Source of the DNA: Plantago elongata
Lineage: Eukaryota; Streptophyta; Magnoliopsida; Lamiales; Plantaginaceae
Assembly (NCBI GenBank): GCA_036897095.1
Contig: JAYMSP010001774.1
Coordinates: 1-29,006 of the forward strand
DNA length: 29,006 bases
Direction: 5' to 3'
The first letter of the stretch is position 1; each line of letters opens with the position of its first letter. Of the stretch, positions 9,901 through 21,232 are shown piece by piece. A model generated the notes under the pieces. The model was not told the origin of the DNA, searched no databases, and saw only the letters and a program-made list of their open reading frames with translations. A program made the translations under genes and the position numbers.

Positions 9901-11113
9901 TCCCAGGTAACTGCGGATGTTCCTTCAGCTGTTCAGAATGTCCATGGCAATTTCTCACATCCTACTATTATCTTTTGGTCGATTGATTTAGTAAAAGTCA
10001 AACACAAAGAATAATGATGCATCGGATATGACAGACTGCTGCAGAAGAAATGGAGAACACAGTTTATGAGATGGAGAACCAAGGAGTGCAGTCCTATATA
10101 TTAGATCTGAGGAACAATCCTGTGAGTTATCTTTGCAGTGACTTTGAAACTGAATTCCCACATTTGACTAATCCGATAGTTGGTGATGCTCCCTCCTCTA
10201 GGGTGGTCTGGTAAAAGCTGGACTTGATGTTGCTCAGATATGGCTAGATGGAACTGAAACTCTTGTTAACACTATCGACCGTGAAGGCAATATGTTGCCT
10301 ATCAATATGATCAATGGACATTCTATAACACGCGACCCTCTCGTTGTCTTAGTAAGTTCCACACTAATATCTTTTACATGGATTATGTGGGATGCATAGT
10401 TACATCATCCTTTTTATTACAAATCAAAATCAAATTGTATGACTTTTTTCTTGGCCATACTTGATATCAACATTGATTTCTTGTGTAGATACATACTAAT
10501 GGAGATCCAATGCTTTCGGCTCTTTTTTTGGTTGAAAAACAGGTAAATGAAGGGAGTGCAAGTGCCAGCGAGATCCTTGCAGGAGCTCTCCATGACAATG
10601 GTCGAGCGGTCCTAGTGGGCCACAGAACTTTCGGGAAAGGCAAGATACAGGTCTGACTCTCACAAAACTCACTTGCAACAATGTCATTTTGTAATCTGTA
10701 TTAGGCTAGACAGTGCTACATTACCTGCTAAATGATAGCAACTTGAACAAAAAATTTGAACTTCCAAGTCACTTAGTTTACCAGCCAAGTTTATATATGT
10801 ATTTTCATTTCCTGGTTCTATAATTGCTCTGCATACTAACGTTGTTATGCGTTTGGTAAAGAGTGTGACTGAACTACACGATGGATCAGCACTCTTTATA
10901 ACGGTGGCTAAGTACTTGTCTCCAGCACTCCACGACATCGATCAAATAGGAATAACACCAGACGTACAGTGCACAACTGACTTTCTGAACACATCAAGAG
11001 ACTCGGTCATGATTGGAAGAAGCTCATCGCCTCCATCACTTGAAAATGATTCTTGTATTCTTGTAGCAGAGCATCAGCTGGATATTCATGAATCCAAACA
11101 CTCACCTTCTTGA
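6996..11113 (+). CDS. CTPA3: Carboxyl-terminal processing peptidase, chloroplastic (CTPA3 type, S41A)
   Basis: Twelve exons (6996-7325, 8283-8364, 8661-8791, 9028-9114, 9221-9299, 9393-9481, 9587-9619, 9787-9906, 10035-10121, 10202-10351, 10543-10650, 10862-11113) join in frame to 515 aa. Residues 1-77 are rich in Ser and Lys, like a stroma-targeting peptide. Hydrophobic FAAALSLFS (81-89) followed by an AxA-like SASAA suggests thylakoid-lumen export without twin Arg. A PDZ domain (about 193-275, with GVGLFI at 196-201) precedes the S41 protease domain (about 300-480). By alignment with Tsp/D1P the Ser-Lys dyad is S403 (in GSASASE) and K428 (in TFGKGK), both intact. These enzymes trim C-termini. 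CTPA2 matures photosystem II D1, while the role of the CTPA3 branch is unclear. All introns are GT-AG. The acceptor before exon 8 (ttcgtgaag) has a weak pyrimidine tract, but it is the one that keeps the frame. The gene converges on ExAD. Confidence 0.95.
7755..8183. mobile_element. hAT-like MITE in CTPA3 intron 1
   Basis: The left end (ggggttgtaatggttggttg) is an imperfect inverted copy of the right end (caacccgaccattgcaatcccctg-like, 8160-8183). Read inward from the right it begins cagggattgcaatgg, a form typical of plant hAT-type termini. The inside is dense in aaccataacc and its complement, so the whole 430-bp segment is largely self-complementary. No transposase frame is present. The 8-bp flanks do not match cleanly (ggttatat versus acatatac), so the insertion is old or the ends are off by a few bases. 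It accounts for almost half of the 957-bp intron. Confidence 0.65.
8566..8590. repeat. (TAG)n microsatellite in CTPA3 intron 2
   Basis: About eight tandem tag units lie between exons 2 and 3 of the peptidase gene. The repeat is intronic, with no effect on the protein. Confidence 0.95.
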
Positions 11114-11668
11114 TAATTAGTAGTACATAGTATATAGTTGATCCCCTTGGGTTGTATGTATCATGCTACATGTCAAAGATAAAAATAGCTTGGATGTAAT
11201 CATGTAAATATATTGTGTGTGTTAGTGTGTATATATCATGTAAATATATTGTGTATATTGGAAGTAATGAAAAACCAACACACATGATCAACTATCCAAT
11301 TGCTTTTGAAGAACTTTCCATTGCTTTATTTTTTATTTCATACAAACAGTTCATGTACAAGTTCCTATTACATCGAATTTCCAATGCCCTCTTTGTATAA
11401 AATGAACATATATAACACAAACTTTCAGATGAGCTCATAAGAAACGACGACTAACTGTGGATCTTTTATGTATAAAAAGGAGGAAAACAAAACTGGCAAA
11501 CAAATTCATATTGTTTCGCCCTCTATGGATATGATTTCCGCCTTGGCAGAATTTTAGCACATGGTAAGTGACAGGTGCTACGCTATGGAACTGAAGCAGC
11601 CAGACAGCCATCCATCCAAATGTTGCTAAACCAAACTACTTTTCTGGTTGTAATTACTTTAGGGTGTG
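11114..11668. other. Shared 3' region of convergent CTPA3 and ExAD genes
   Basis: The 555 bases between the two stop codons hold both 3' UTRs. Around 11200-11260 a tcatgtaaatatattgtgt phrase occurs twice (about 11198 and 11235), giving UGUAAA-type sites typical of plant poly(A) signals for the plus-strand gene. No other gene is visible. Transcripts from the two genes could overlap here. Confidence 0.55.
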
Positions 11669-14600
11669 TTATGCTCTGGCAAGGCATTCTGTGGCTAAGC
11701 CAAAGTCCTTTGCTGGAGAAACAAACTGTTTACGCCAAGGGTCGTTGTGCAGCTTGTAATGCAACACCTGCTCAGATACGGAATACCACATAGTTAGAAA
11801 GCTAAATGCTTAACAACTGCTCTCACGAGATATACATTCAAAAATCAACCGGTGTAATTTTCCATTATTTATAGAATTCAACTAGCAATATATCTCATTT
11901 CACAAACTGTGAGTCTCTATACTGTGTTAGCTTAAAGCTAGACTGCTAGACAAGTTTGTTTGGCCTACTGATCACAAACTATAGCTAATAGTGGAACTTC
12001 TTTTTTTTTTTTTTGGATGCACGGAAACCTTGCTCGACTCTAGTGATGCAAGACAAGAATGAAATGTAGCCTCCTCGTCATCTAATATTTGGTAAGTTAC
12101 TTCAGGTGGCTTCTTAATAATAGACAAGTGATTTGTTATCAAATTTTATACATCTAGGCTCAGTTTAGCAAAATTAATTGACGAACCAAGTAGATTAAAC
12201 TGAAGTGAGTTTTTAATGAATGTGTTCAGTAAATTATCTTTAAAACCATGATTTACAAAATGTATAATATAGAAGAATCAGCTGGCTTTTTTATTCCGAA
12301 TAAGCTATCTCATACAGCTCAAACCAGCAACTAGCTAGCATAAGATACTTAATTTAGTCAAATGGTCAAGAAAGTTCATCTAGCATATAGGGTGACGCTA
12401 AGAGTGAACACATCAACTAGGTTATTGGCTAATTTACTAAACTCATCCAGTTATCCGCTAATTTTGCTAAACAAACCCTAAACATCTTCGATTTCCCAAA
12501 TACATTACTTTTGAAGGAAAGCGAAATATATCTAAGAATGCACAGGTCATGAGAAAAGTGTGACTGACAGTTACCTGCACGAGTGTGGAGAAGACATCAT
12601 CTTCACCAAGCTCTGAGTACAGTCCAGCCCATGGATCCACATGATTAATGGTATCATTTTGCCTCTTGGCTTCAAGTAGGATAGAATCTCGATACAAGAA
12701 TCTCTGCCAGATCTTCTTAACATTTGCCAATTTGAATTCTATTTCTGTCTCGTTGAACCCCTAGTAAACCAAAAAGTGCTAAATCAAACATTTTGCCAAT
12801 ACTCATTCATTCAAGTTGAGTTAAGCGTCATGTACCCTCTAGCAAATTTAAGGACCAAACACTAACCCGCAGAATATTTATCAAATTCGGAATTTCATCT
12901 TCGCGAATACGAACTGCAAAACTTTCATAATTCAGGACATTCTCATATGGCAGGTAGATTCCATCCTGAAAAATGTGGCTCTATATTTTCAGCATCAAGA
13001 AACAAAAGGTAACGTGAACACATGAAGTTCACTCAAAATTAGTGCATGATTGAGCAAATGGTGTGCCTCTGTTATAAAATAAATATTGTAGATAACACAA
13101 GTTAATTTGCTTCATTTTATCATTATTATTAATTTTAGAAAATTCCAATTTTAGACGTGGTCAACAATTTTGGGTGATATTTTAATTGTTCACCCAAAGA
13201 CTTACATAGACCATGCAATAGTATCTCCATTCTCCAGTCTATATTACTCCATGGTATATTTTAACCAGGTTAAGATGATCAAGTCATTAGCCTGACAGGA
13301 CGAGCGTTTAAAGTAACATTACATATATAGATTTCTCTATCTAGTAGATGGATAATACCATACCTGAATGACCACCGGGATGCATCCGTGCTGGATACTA
13401 TCTTCCATTCGGCCGCTCCATCCGTCTCCAGGCATAACCCCACAGAAAACAGAACTAGCTAGCTCATCATAATAATCATCTGCACGAAGTGGAGTTACAA
13501 CAACATCATCTGCATGCTGTTTCCCAAGCTTCCCTTTCTCGTTAGGGCTTGAACCAAACTCCTCAGCCACTTTCTGCCTAATGCCCATGCTATACCTGTA
13601 GTCCATTATACAAGTTAAGAATACAAATAAAGTTCACAACTATTCCCACCTTAAACATCAGATTCTATCCATCAGCACAATTTTTACAGAAACGAGCAAA
13701 CAAGGTAAACGACATTCTTGTTGCTCAAAAAGTCATTCAATCTTACGTTTCTTCTGGTCTTCCGTCTTTATAAGCTGGTCCTAAATTCCCGTTGAAATAG
13801 AAAAGGATTTTCCTATTCTCACGAGGCCTGCGAAGGGAACTGTAATTAACACAATCTTGAAAGTAGCTAGCTAGCTAGAAAGTAGGTTACAAACAACAGA
13901 AGACAATTATTACCTGTCCCAGAGTTTGGTGCTCAGAGTGCGTTCATCGGGTCTCTTCCATGCCGGAAGTACAAGATCTTTCTCTGGGTCATAGCATGGA
14001 TGATTTCCTCTTCTATCAGCAGAAATTGTATTCCAGTTATCAGCCCAGTATGCAGTTGTTGAATAGTTGTATTTTGTATTTGAATTGCCCCAGTGCACTA
14101 ACATCATGCTGTTCCATATTTCTTTCGGAGCATAGCAAGCGCCTTCATCCCATGAAAAGAACTGCCTCAAGAGTCAAGAACCAGGATAATATCATAATTC
14201 ATGAGCTTGGGGGATAAAAGGTATATACTTCATAATGAAAGAGAGATAGAAAAGGATGCGCTGCAGGTTGGATGAATCCAAAAACCCAGCAGCGCAGAGT
14301 ATAAATTATTAATTCTTACCCATATGTGATCTTTACCCGCTGATCGGTTCCAATATGGATATTGCACCTTAATGTGTTCATATGCCTTCTTATAAAAATC
14401 AAGAGTGAATGAACTCCGCAGTCCGCGGTGATCCTGAATATCAAACGGAAAATAAAAAGACATAAATAATTATCCCAGCGTAAGCATAAATACTGTGCCT
14501 AAAAAGTGAGCAAATGCTATTTTAATACCATCATGCTTAAGTGTGGTGCATCATCAGCACGATTAATAATGCATGAGTCAAGCACCGGAACAAAAAAATA

Positions 14601-17600
14601 ATCTGCTTCGTCACCATTTAACGTCCTGTGAGAACTGGCTAATAGGCTTTCATATAATGCCATCTGGGAAAGAGAAACAAAATTTCCATCAATCTAAAAT
14701 AATACATAAAATTTGATGGTTATGGTGTGTCAACCAGTATGGCTGTTAAGTACCTGTGCACCATAAAGAAAATCTGTCCATACGGTGGCATTTCTGTCAT
14801 CATAGATTCTGTTTACGCATTCAAGCTTGAAATGCCGTCCCTACAACAATTAGAATATACATCCTATCAGGAAGCTGGTTCTCTTATGTCACAAAAATTA
14901 ATGGAAAGGTCACAGTAATATCAGAGTACAATGTATTACACCCTAACATTTTGACGTTTCAGAAATCAACATGTAATTTGTAATTGCAAACAAAAGCCTG
15001 CTATGAACAATATAATGGGTGACATCAGCTGCAATGTATTAGTTGGCACCAAACTATTCGAGGGTTTTTATGTAAAGAGATTATATCGTAATTGTCTAAT
15101 TTAGCTAACCTCAAGGAGAAGGCTATTGAACTCCCCTGGAAGATCATAAACATATATAAGAGGTCTTCTTTTCTGAACTACAGCACTGAGATTGGTAAGA
15201 TTTCCAGCAAGCACTGCATTCTTTGGCACATTGACTTTTGATGGACGAAGCCACTTGGGCCACTTCCCAATGGATGATAGAACAGAAGGTACACTACAAT
15301 CTGCCCCATACCAGCCATTGTCACACTGGAGAATTATACAAGTACATGCATAAGGCAAAGTGGAAATCAGTTCCATTACATCCTAGATATCATAAAGGGT
15401 AACATGCCCACTCAGGTTACAATGCTATCAATATCATGTTTCACTGTGTACTAGGATTGGCCAATTGGGGTATTAAAGCGATTCAGAAACACCACAGGCT
15501 TTTTCACAGAAGTGACATACTTGTAGCTTGTGGATCACCAAAAAAAAACCATGAGGCCCTCCAAACCTAAGCTGTAAATCTGTAACTTAGTTCTCCAAAC
15601 CTAAGCGGGTACATTATTTATTTATTTTTATTTGTGAATAACATAGAGGTCACATAACAGATGTTAGTATGCATAGTGATGAAAGCTTGCTGCAGAAGGT
15701 GGCCTTTTATTAACAGGAGTACATTATCTAATGGGATAAAATTCTGAAGGACAAATAAAAATTAATCATGGTCTATTCTACTTCAGATGAATGACACTCA
15801 ACGATGAGATAGGAACAATACTGCATTAAAGAGAAAGCGGCCGGAGGAATGATAAAACCCAACATTCCGGAATTTTATCTTATGACCCTATGTCCAAGGA
15901 AGTATTTTGAACAAAGTGCGTGCCATCACTTGCTATACTAAAAGCCTCACTTTTGCAATTTAGTTAACTTTTCAACAACCAACCATTAGAATGAAACTGC
16001 ATCATGTATTATACCTGACAAAAGCCACCACGACAATATCCATTGCCAGAACATTGATTAATACACACACTTGAAACCGGCACCTCACAGAATCGCCCGA
16101 CTAAGCCATCATATTTGCAATCACAATCCTCCTTGAAATGAACTTTGGAAGCATAAGCTTCACCAGGATCCACATTACACCATCCTGATATATTACCATT
16201 TGTAGTAAAAATATTCTTGTCTGGTTTCGTCCAATCAGTTAGACGGGGACCACCAGGTGTAGAGGGCAAGCTGGAGTATTTCAGGAGCGCTATAAGTATT
16301 TGAGCATGCAAGAGAAATTTAGTGCACACTGTAAATCCATGCTGCTTACTTGATTTGAAATCCACACGCTTCAGGAGCCGGGCGATTAGGATACTTTGTA
16401 CCTTCACCACAAAAGCACATAGCTCTGGTTGTATCACAATACGCAGGGCAAATCGAAACTACCCACCGGCCATATGGTTCGGTTTCCAGTCCAGGGTAAT
16501 TGCACTGTAATTGTTGCTTTTCACTACAATCCTCCCCTAATTATTTCAGTGCCAATACAAGAGTGAAGTTTAATAGTGGAAAAAGAACACAATTATTATT
16601 AAGAACTAAGAAATTTAAATACTACATCACAACACAACAACTAACTTGGGAAGGAACAAACTCAGCCAGAATGTGGGAAAATAGTACTGTGATTAGATTG
16701 ATAGTCCGTAAAAAAAAAAAAACTTAATTTTTTTTTGAAAGAAAATGAACATGCTTCTCCCTAGTTCATGTTGAGAGCGGAGTGCAGCCACCACATCGTC
16801 CAGTATGTCTTAGCACTCTCTCAGTACGCCGAGAAGTCTTTGGATATAACATATATATGTACAGCACACTTTCACAACCTTTGCATTGCAGCATAGAGAT
16901 TAGTTTATTGACCATGTTGGAGTTGTATCATATGGAATCATTTATTTCTGAAACCCTTTCTATATATTCATTTCCTGGACTCATATCCACGTTTTACATG
17001 AAAATTAATTTAATATAAACCCAAGTAATTGCGAATAAGTACACGTGTAAGAAGGTAACAGTTACATTTATCTTAGTGACTGATGATGTTCTTAATCTGT
17101 CCGGACACCATCTTTACACCAACTCGATTGATTAATTCGCCCAGTAAATAACTCAAGAATGCAGAAACAACTTAGATTTGTTTAGAAGATGAACATTTAT
17201 CACCTTAAGTAAAGGCGAATACCTTACCTTTATGCTTGAAGTAACTGAAATTGACCAAACATCTAATTACTCATGAAAAAAGAATGGCATAAGATGACTA
17301 ACCGGTAAAGCCATGAAAGCAGCGGCATTGACCCAATTCATGATTACAAATGCCTTTCCCATTACATTGATTTTTGCAGCTGTGACCATCAATTTGCTGG
17401 TATAAGCATAAACTGTAAGCATGCAATTGCCCATAAAGAAGAGTTTAAATTAAACGTGAATGTTTGTAATTGTAACATAAGTTCCAGCCTACGTTGAAAA
17501 TGTAGAGCCTGAGGTAACACAACCGCATTCGACAATGAAATGTATGCACGCAACGGAAAACAAAAAATGCACTTCCACATATACCTCGAGTATATCGACT

Positions 17601-17941
17601 GCAGCAGTGTTCTCAGCACACGCAGATAACCATTGGCCAATCTCAGCCTTCCACGGAGCACCAGAATAAGTCACAGCATTATGCAAGTCTGCTGGAAACC
17701 TAACTCTGAAATCGACAGAATAGGCCTCATTCGACCCTTTCCCTTGAGAAGGCACCTTAATTGATCCTTGAACGGATCCATTTACAGGAGGACATGAAAT
17801 CTGTTCTTGGCCAAGCCTGAAGTACTCCCTATTGGGGAAGACAGGGTACAGGAACAGATGCACAACCGAAACCAATGTCAAAATCGAAGCAACTGCAGCA
17901 GCAAGGGACCATGAGCACTTCCATTTCTGGAGAGAGTGCAT
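11669..17941 (-). CDS. ExAD: GT47 exostosin-type glycosyltransferase with EGF-like modules, ExAD (extensin arabinosyltransferase) type
   Basis: Fourteen coding exons (17941-17585, 17396-17303, 16536-16350, 16270-16015, 15325-15110, 14840-14754, 14663-14529, 14433-14320, 14161-13914, 13827-13747, 13595-13364, 12965-12867, 12760-12575, 11767-11669) join in frame to 796 aa. A short basic N-terminus and one membrane span (about 11-32) give a type II Golgi topology. Two six-cysteine EGF-like modules follow (126-154 and 282-308), then the GT47 domain (about 345-712, opening [13 protein letters not shown]). YFFVPVLDS (421-429) and [11 protein letters not shown]...GCIPVVIQ (648-669) match the acceptor- and donor-side blocks of exostosins. 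The closest relative I recall is Arabidopsis At3g57630 (ExAD), reported to add the fourth arabinose to hydroxyproline arabinosides on extensins. The start at 17941 gives [11 protein letters not shown]; an in-frame ATG farther out lies within a leader intron. No breaks were seen. Confidence 0.94.
12156..12480. mobile_element. MITE in the last intron of ExAD
   Basis: The left end (aggctcagtttagcaaaatta) is an inverted match of the right end, which read inward gives agggtttgtttagcaaaatta. The shared core is GTTTAGCAAAATTA. The element is 325 bp, without coding capacity, and takes up a large part of the 807-bp intron between exons 13 and 14. The same terminal sequence appears at 23712 (read inward aggctatgtttagcaaaatta), so it is a family with at least two members in this window. 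Confidence 0.7.
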
Positions 17942-18485
17942 GATCCCTGAAAAAACCATGTTCAATAGATATGGTACTCCAATCAAAACCCCAAACACAA
18001 ATCAATGCGTATATACATACAAAGTAAAAAAGGCAATAACTTTGAAGCTCAGATCATATAAAAACTCAAAAAGGAAATAACTTTATAGCTCAGATTACAT
18101 ACAGAGTCAAAATTCCTTATATATAACCCAAAAAAAAAGAACAAAGGTGATAACTTTATACTATATTCAGGTTCATTTATGCATAAAGCATTAGAATTCA
18201 GTTGAAAGAATGAAAAACTTACCGGATTAGAGTAGCTGAAATGAAAAGAATAGAAAACCCAAATTAAAGAAAGCAGCCAGTTGAAAAGCACATGATGTGA
18301 TGAGAATCTGAGATTAATTAGTATTGAAAGATGCCCATTTCTTCACCATAAACACAGTCTCAATAATATAAAAATGCGACAAAAGGGAATAATTACCAGA
18401 AATTTGCTGTAATGTCGTCGTCTCACTGAATACAGAGAAATTTCAAATTTGGAATTGTCAACTCAAATCCACCCATTCTTATATA
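17942..18485 (-). promoter_or_regulatory. ExAD promoter and 5' leader with introns
   Basis: A TATATAAG box lies at 18485-18478 on the minus strand, which predicts transcription from near 18450. A splice donor GTAATT follows at 18396-18391. A strong acceptor (tttttcag) lies six bases before the ATG, so the leader is spliced. Between them a short stretch, 18235-18223, is bounded by a good acceptor (catttcag) and donor (gtaagt), so it may be a 13-base micro-exon. Otherwise a single 450-base leader intron is used. Confidence 0.55.
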
Positions 18486-18536
18486 CTCACTGCTACTTCA
18501 CATTCACACTTAATTTAATCCAGCGAAATTATTTTA

Positions 18537-19067
18537 TACTCCCTCCGTTCCTTTATTTTCGATCCACTAATAATGTTTATATTATAATTTTATACGATAT
18601 TTATTCTATTTAATTCTTGTGTATTATTATATTTTACTTTATTCATCTTTATTTTAAAATTTATATTCAAATTCACGAGTACTATAAAAACAATCGATGA
18701 ATAAATTCAACTTATATTTTTTGAAATATGACATGTTTTCAAGAATATATGGTATACTTATACATTTTATGCTCAATAACATAGACATTAACAAATGTGG
18801 GGGTGGATTTCTCAATATTCGACATGTTGTATTCACTTTATTCTTTTTAAGAGTTTACTTAGTTCTTTTTTGGTTTAACCTTCTATGTTTTGGAAATCCA
18901 CTATCTTCTTATTTTAATTTCGAATCACTCTTTTATACTTTATCTGTTATTTTTGTTATTTTTTCTATACATTTTCTTACTTTTTACTATATACTTAGTA
19001 TTATTTCATTCTCTTAAAATTTACACAAGACGAAATCATTAACCATGTAAAAGGCGGAATAGAGTAT
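18537..19067. mobile_element. Stowaway-like (Tc1/mariner) MITE or decayed relative
   Basis: The left end, TActccctccgttcc, is the hallmark of plant Stowaway elements next to a TA target. About 530 bp downstream a decayed inverted copy (ggcggaatagagTA) ends at a second TA. The interior is very AT-rich and non-coding. At 530 bp it is longer than most Stowaways, so it may carry an insertion. The left end is clear and the right end is only probable. Confidence 0.55.
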
Positions 19068-19069
19068 AT

Positions 19070-19580
19070 TATAAAGGTAACATGCATGGCAGCTATAACA
19101 AAATATAATTATAAAATATTTATTATTACAGTACCATTTTCCACTTGAAAATAATAGTTGATTATTAAATTCCGTCCAACACTATTAATCCAATAATAAA
19201 TTACACTTTCACCCAATTACTTTTGAAACATGCTCGAATCACGTATTTTATAATTTACATTTGCAAAATATAACACTGTTCATTTGTTATAAATTATCCT
19301 TGAACTTTAATACTATACTAAAAAGTGTTCAAATAATCTCGAAATCGATTATATACTATATACTTATGTACTTCTTGTTTCTAACTTGATGTGTTTCATT
19401 TTTATTTGTAACCCTATACTCTTTAAATTCTTGTTTTCTAACAGTTAAAAGTTCCTAATTATTTCAGCATATCATTATCAATATTTTATTACCTTTAAAA
19501 CTCTTAACTACGTGGAATACTCTGTCATGTAGCAAGTATAAATAGGATCATAGTGTTCAACCCTAAATATGCGAATATTA
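19070..19580. other. AT-rich intergenic DNA
   Basis: I see no gene, RNA or clear repeat. The stretch is strongly AT-biased with stops in all frames. Confidence 0.6.
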
Positions 19581-20050
19581 ATGAAGACAGATACTTGCAT
19601 CACTCCGACCGCGTTGTGTGCACCGGCTAGGCCAAACCCTATCCACGAACCTACCTTTTAATGAATAAATCCGTTCCTAGAAGCAACCAATTCGCCGTCA
19701 TAGCGACAAAACTTACTAATTCGTCCAACGAATTAAAGATGAGAAAAACAACATCTCATCATAATTACACATAAATTGGTATATGCATTATGGGCTTTCT
19801 TACTCCCACCAAATTTCCATTGCATACTCGATTTGAGTGTTCATCATACATTTTTGCAAGCGGATTGCGAATGGTTTGGTTTCATATCCGGATAGCATTG
19901 CGCTTCCCCGGTAAAGCATGAAATGTGTTTTCGTGCCGTGAAAGATGGACATCTCCCACCTCTAGCTTGTAGCGTTTGGCATATGGTACTTGAATGTTCA
20001 ATTGCATTAAATAACCAAATTAAATTTATGATCTGAGACATTAGAAAAGT
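19580..20050. other. Less AT-rich island with a small cysteine-rich frame
   Basis: This block stands out from its AT-rich surroundings by base composition. On the minus strand, a 65-codon frame from an ATG at 20041 to a TGA at 19844 holds five cysteines spread through its second half, and the motif GGRCPSF. The spacing is vaguely like small secreted cysteine-rich peptides, but there is no convincing signal peptide and I cannot assign a family. A good splice-acceptor context (attcaag) lies just before the first cysteine, so the frame could be a second exon whose first exon is lost. It is most likely a relic. Confidence 0.25.
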
Positions 20051-20427
20051 CAATTCATATCACACAAAGTGTTATGCCATATGGGCTATATTATTAAATT
20101 TAGAGAGATATCAATTATATTGTTTTTAATAATTTTAGTCATAATCTTTTTATTAATTATAAATTTTTAAATAAACTACCTATATCATCAATTATTATCC
20201 TATTATTTGGTTTTTATAGTATACCATGATAATATATGTGTTACTTACAGCTAGCATACCCAAGAGAAAGACTTTAGGCAAAATTCATACATGTATAATG
20301 TTGTTTTGATAATGTAGGTTCAGATCTTATTTAAAGGGTTTAGTAGGTTTGTGTAGTTGCTAGAGAACGTACTTAACTACTGCCCACAAAGGCTACCATT
20401 CATTTCACAATTCACTCCCTTCCTAAT

Positions 20428-20675
20428 ATGTTATCTTCAACTTAAATTTATCAAATTAAAGTGAGTTTAACTAAATTAAACTTAAATAAAATATAAATTA
20501 TAAGTATATCGAGCTGAACTGAGTTGAACTGAAATAATTTTAAGTTGAAGAGAACCGTGTCTAAGGTTATGTTCCCTTCAACTGAAATTTACTGAACTGG
20601 AATAATCTATAATTATAATTAAATCAAGCTGAAATGTACTAAAATAATTTTCAGTTGAAAAGAATACAGTCTAAG
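20428..20675. mobile_element. Two head-to-tail copies of a small MITE
   Basis: Copy A (about 20428-20565) and copy B (20566-20675) start alike (tgttatcttcaacttaaatt versus gttatgttcccttcaactgaa) and end alike (aattttaagttgaagagaac versus aattttcagttgaaaagaat). Each is followed by gtctaag (20559-20565 and 20669-20675). Within a copy, the end is an inverted match of the start (ttcaactgaaa / ttcagttgaa). The shared junction bases look like a hAT-type target duplication. There is no coding potential. Confidence 0.65.
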
Positions 20676-20679
20676 TCTG

Positions 20680-21232
20680 CCATATTTTATCTACTTTCAT
20701 TTCATACGTTTCAAGCAGTGTTCTTCATTTGAATTTCTAGTTAATTCAGTCTGCACCATAATAGTGTCATGTTGAATCTCGCGCGCGCGCGCGCACACAC
20801 ATATATATATCGGCATAATTGTACTGAAGCAAATCAAACCCAACTTAAAAAATTAATGAACAAGACCAGAATACGTTACTTATGCATGACATAATTTGTA
20901 GTGTTCATTAATTAAAATTAATTTACAATTAACTAATTAAATTTCCCATAAATTTAATTACGTTAAAAGTAGAGTAAATTTGGGCAAGGACCATCCAATT
21001 TTAAATAGTATACTAATATTAATGCAATGTGTCTCAATACTATGATTAGCCTAGTCCAAATTACATCATATTATTATGTTGTCTCAAAAGTTGTGCCAGT
21101 GGCAATTTTACATATCAATTATATATTTTAAATTAAATATAGAACTTATAAGTCGAAATTTTCGTAGTCAAGTGGCAAGCATAGACACCTCATAACCTCA
21201 TTTTAATTTTTTGAAATGGATGATATAATTAG
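20680..21232. other. AT-rich intergenic DNA
   Basis: Apart from the compound microsatellite there is nothing I can support: no open frame of note and no transposon ends. Confidence 0.6.
20779..20810. repeat. Compound microsatellite (CG)n(CA)n(TA)n
   Basis: Alternating purine-pyrimidine runs follow one another without a break: about eight CG, then four CA, then five TA. The CG and CA parts are the best Z-DNA-forming sequence in the window. They are also rare, since CG runs are usually lost by methylation in plant DNA. Confidence 0.95.

Noticed and set aside
11575..11793. Plus-strand open frame of 72 codons with a hydrophobic start
   Set aside because: It is the antisense of ExAD exon 14 (11767-11669) and its flank; the minus-strand reading gives the conserved [10 protein letters not shown] end of the glycosyltransferase.
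17942..17998. Upstream in-frame ATG extending ExAD by 19 residues
   Set aside because: The stretch includes a clear splice acceptor (tttttcag) six bases before the chosen ATG, so it lies in a leader intron.
18697..19017. Plus-strand frame of 106 codons rich in Phe, Leu and Tyr
   Set aside because: It lies inside the AT-rich interior of a Stowaway-like element; the hydrophobic make-up follows from the T-rich sequence and no family is recognisable.
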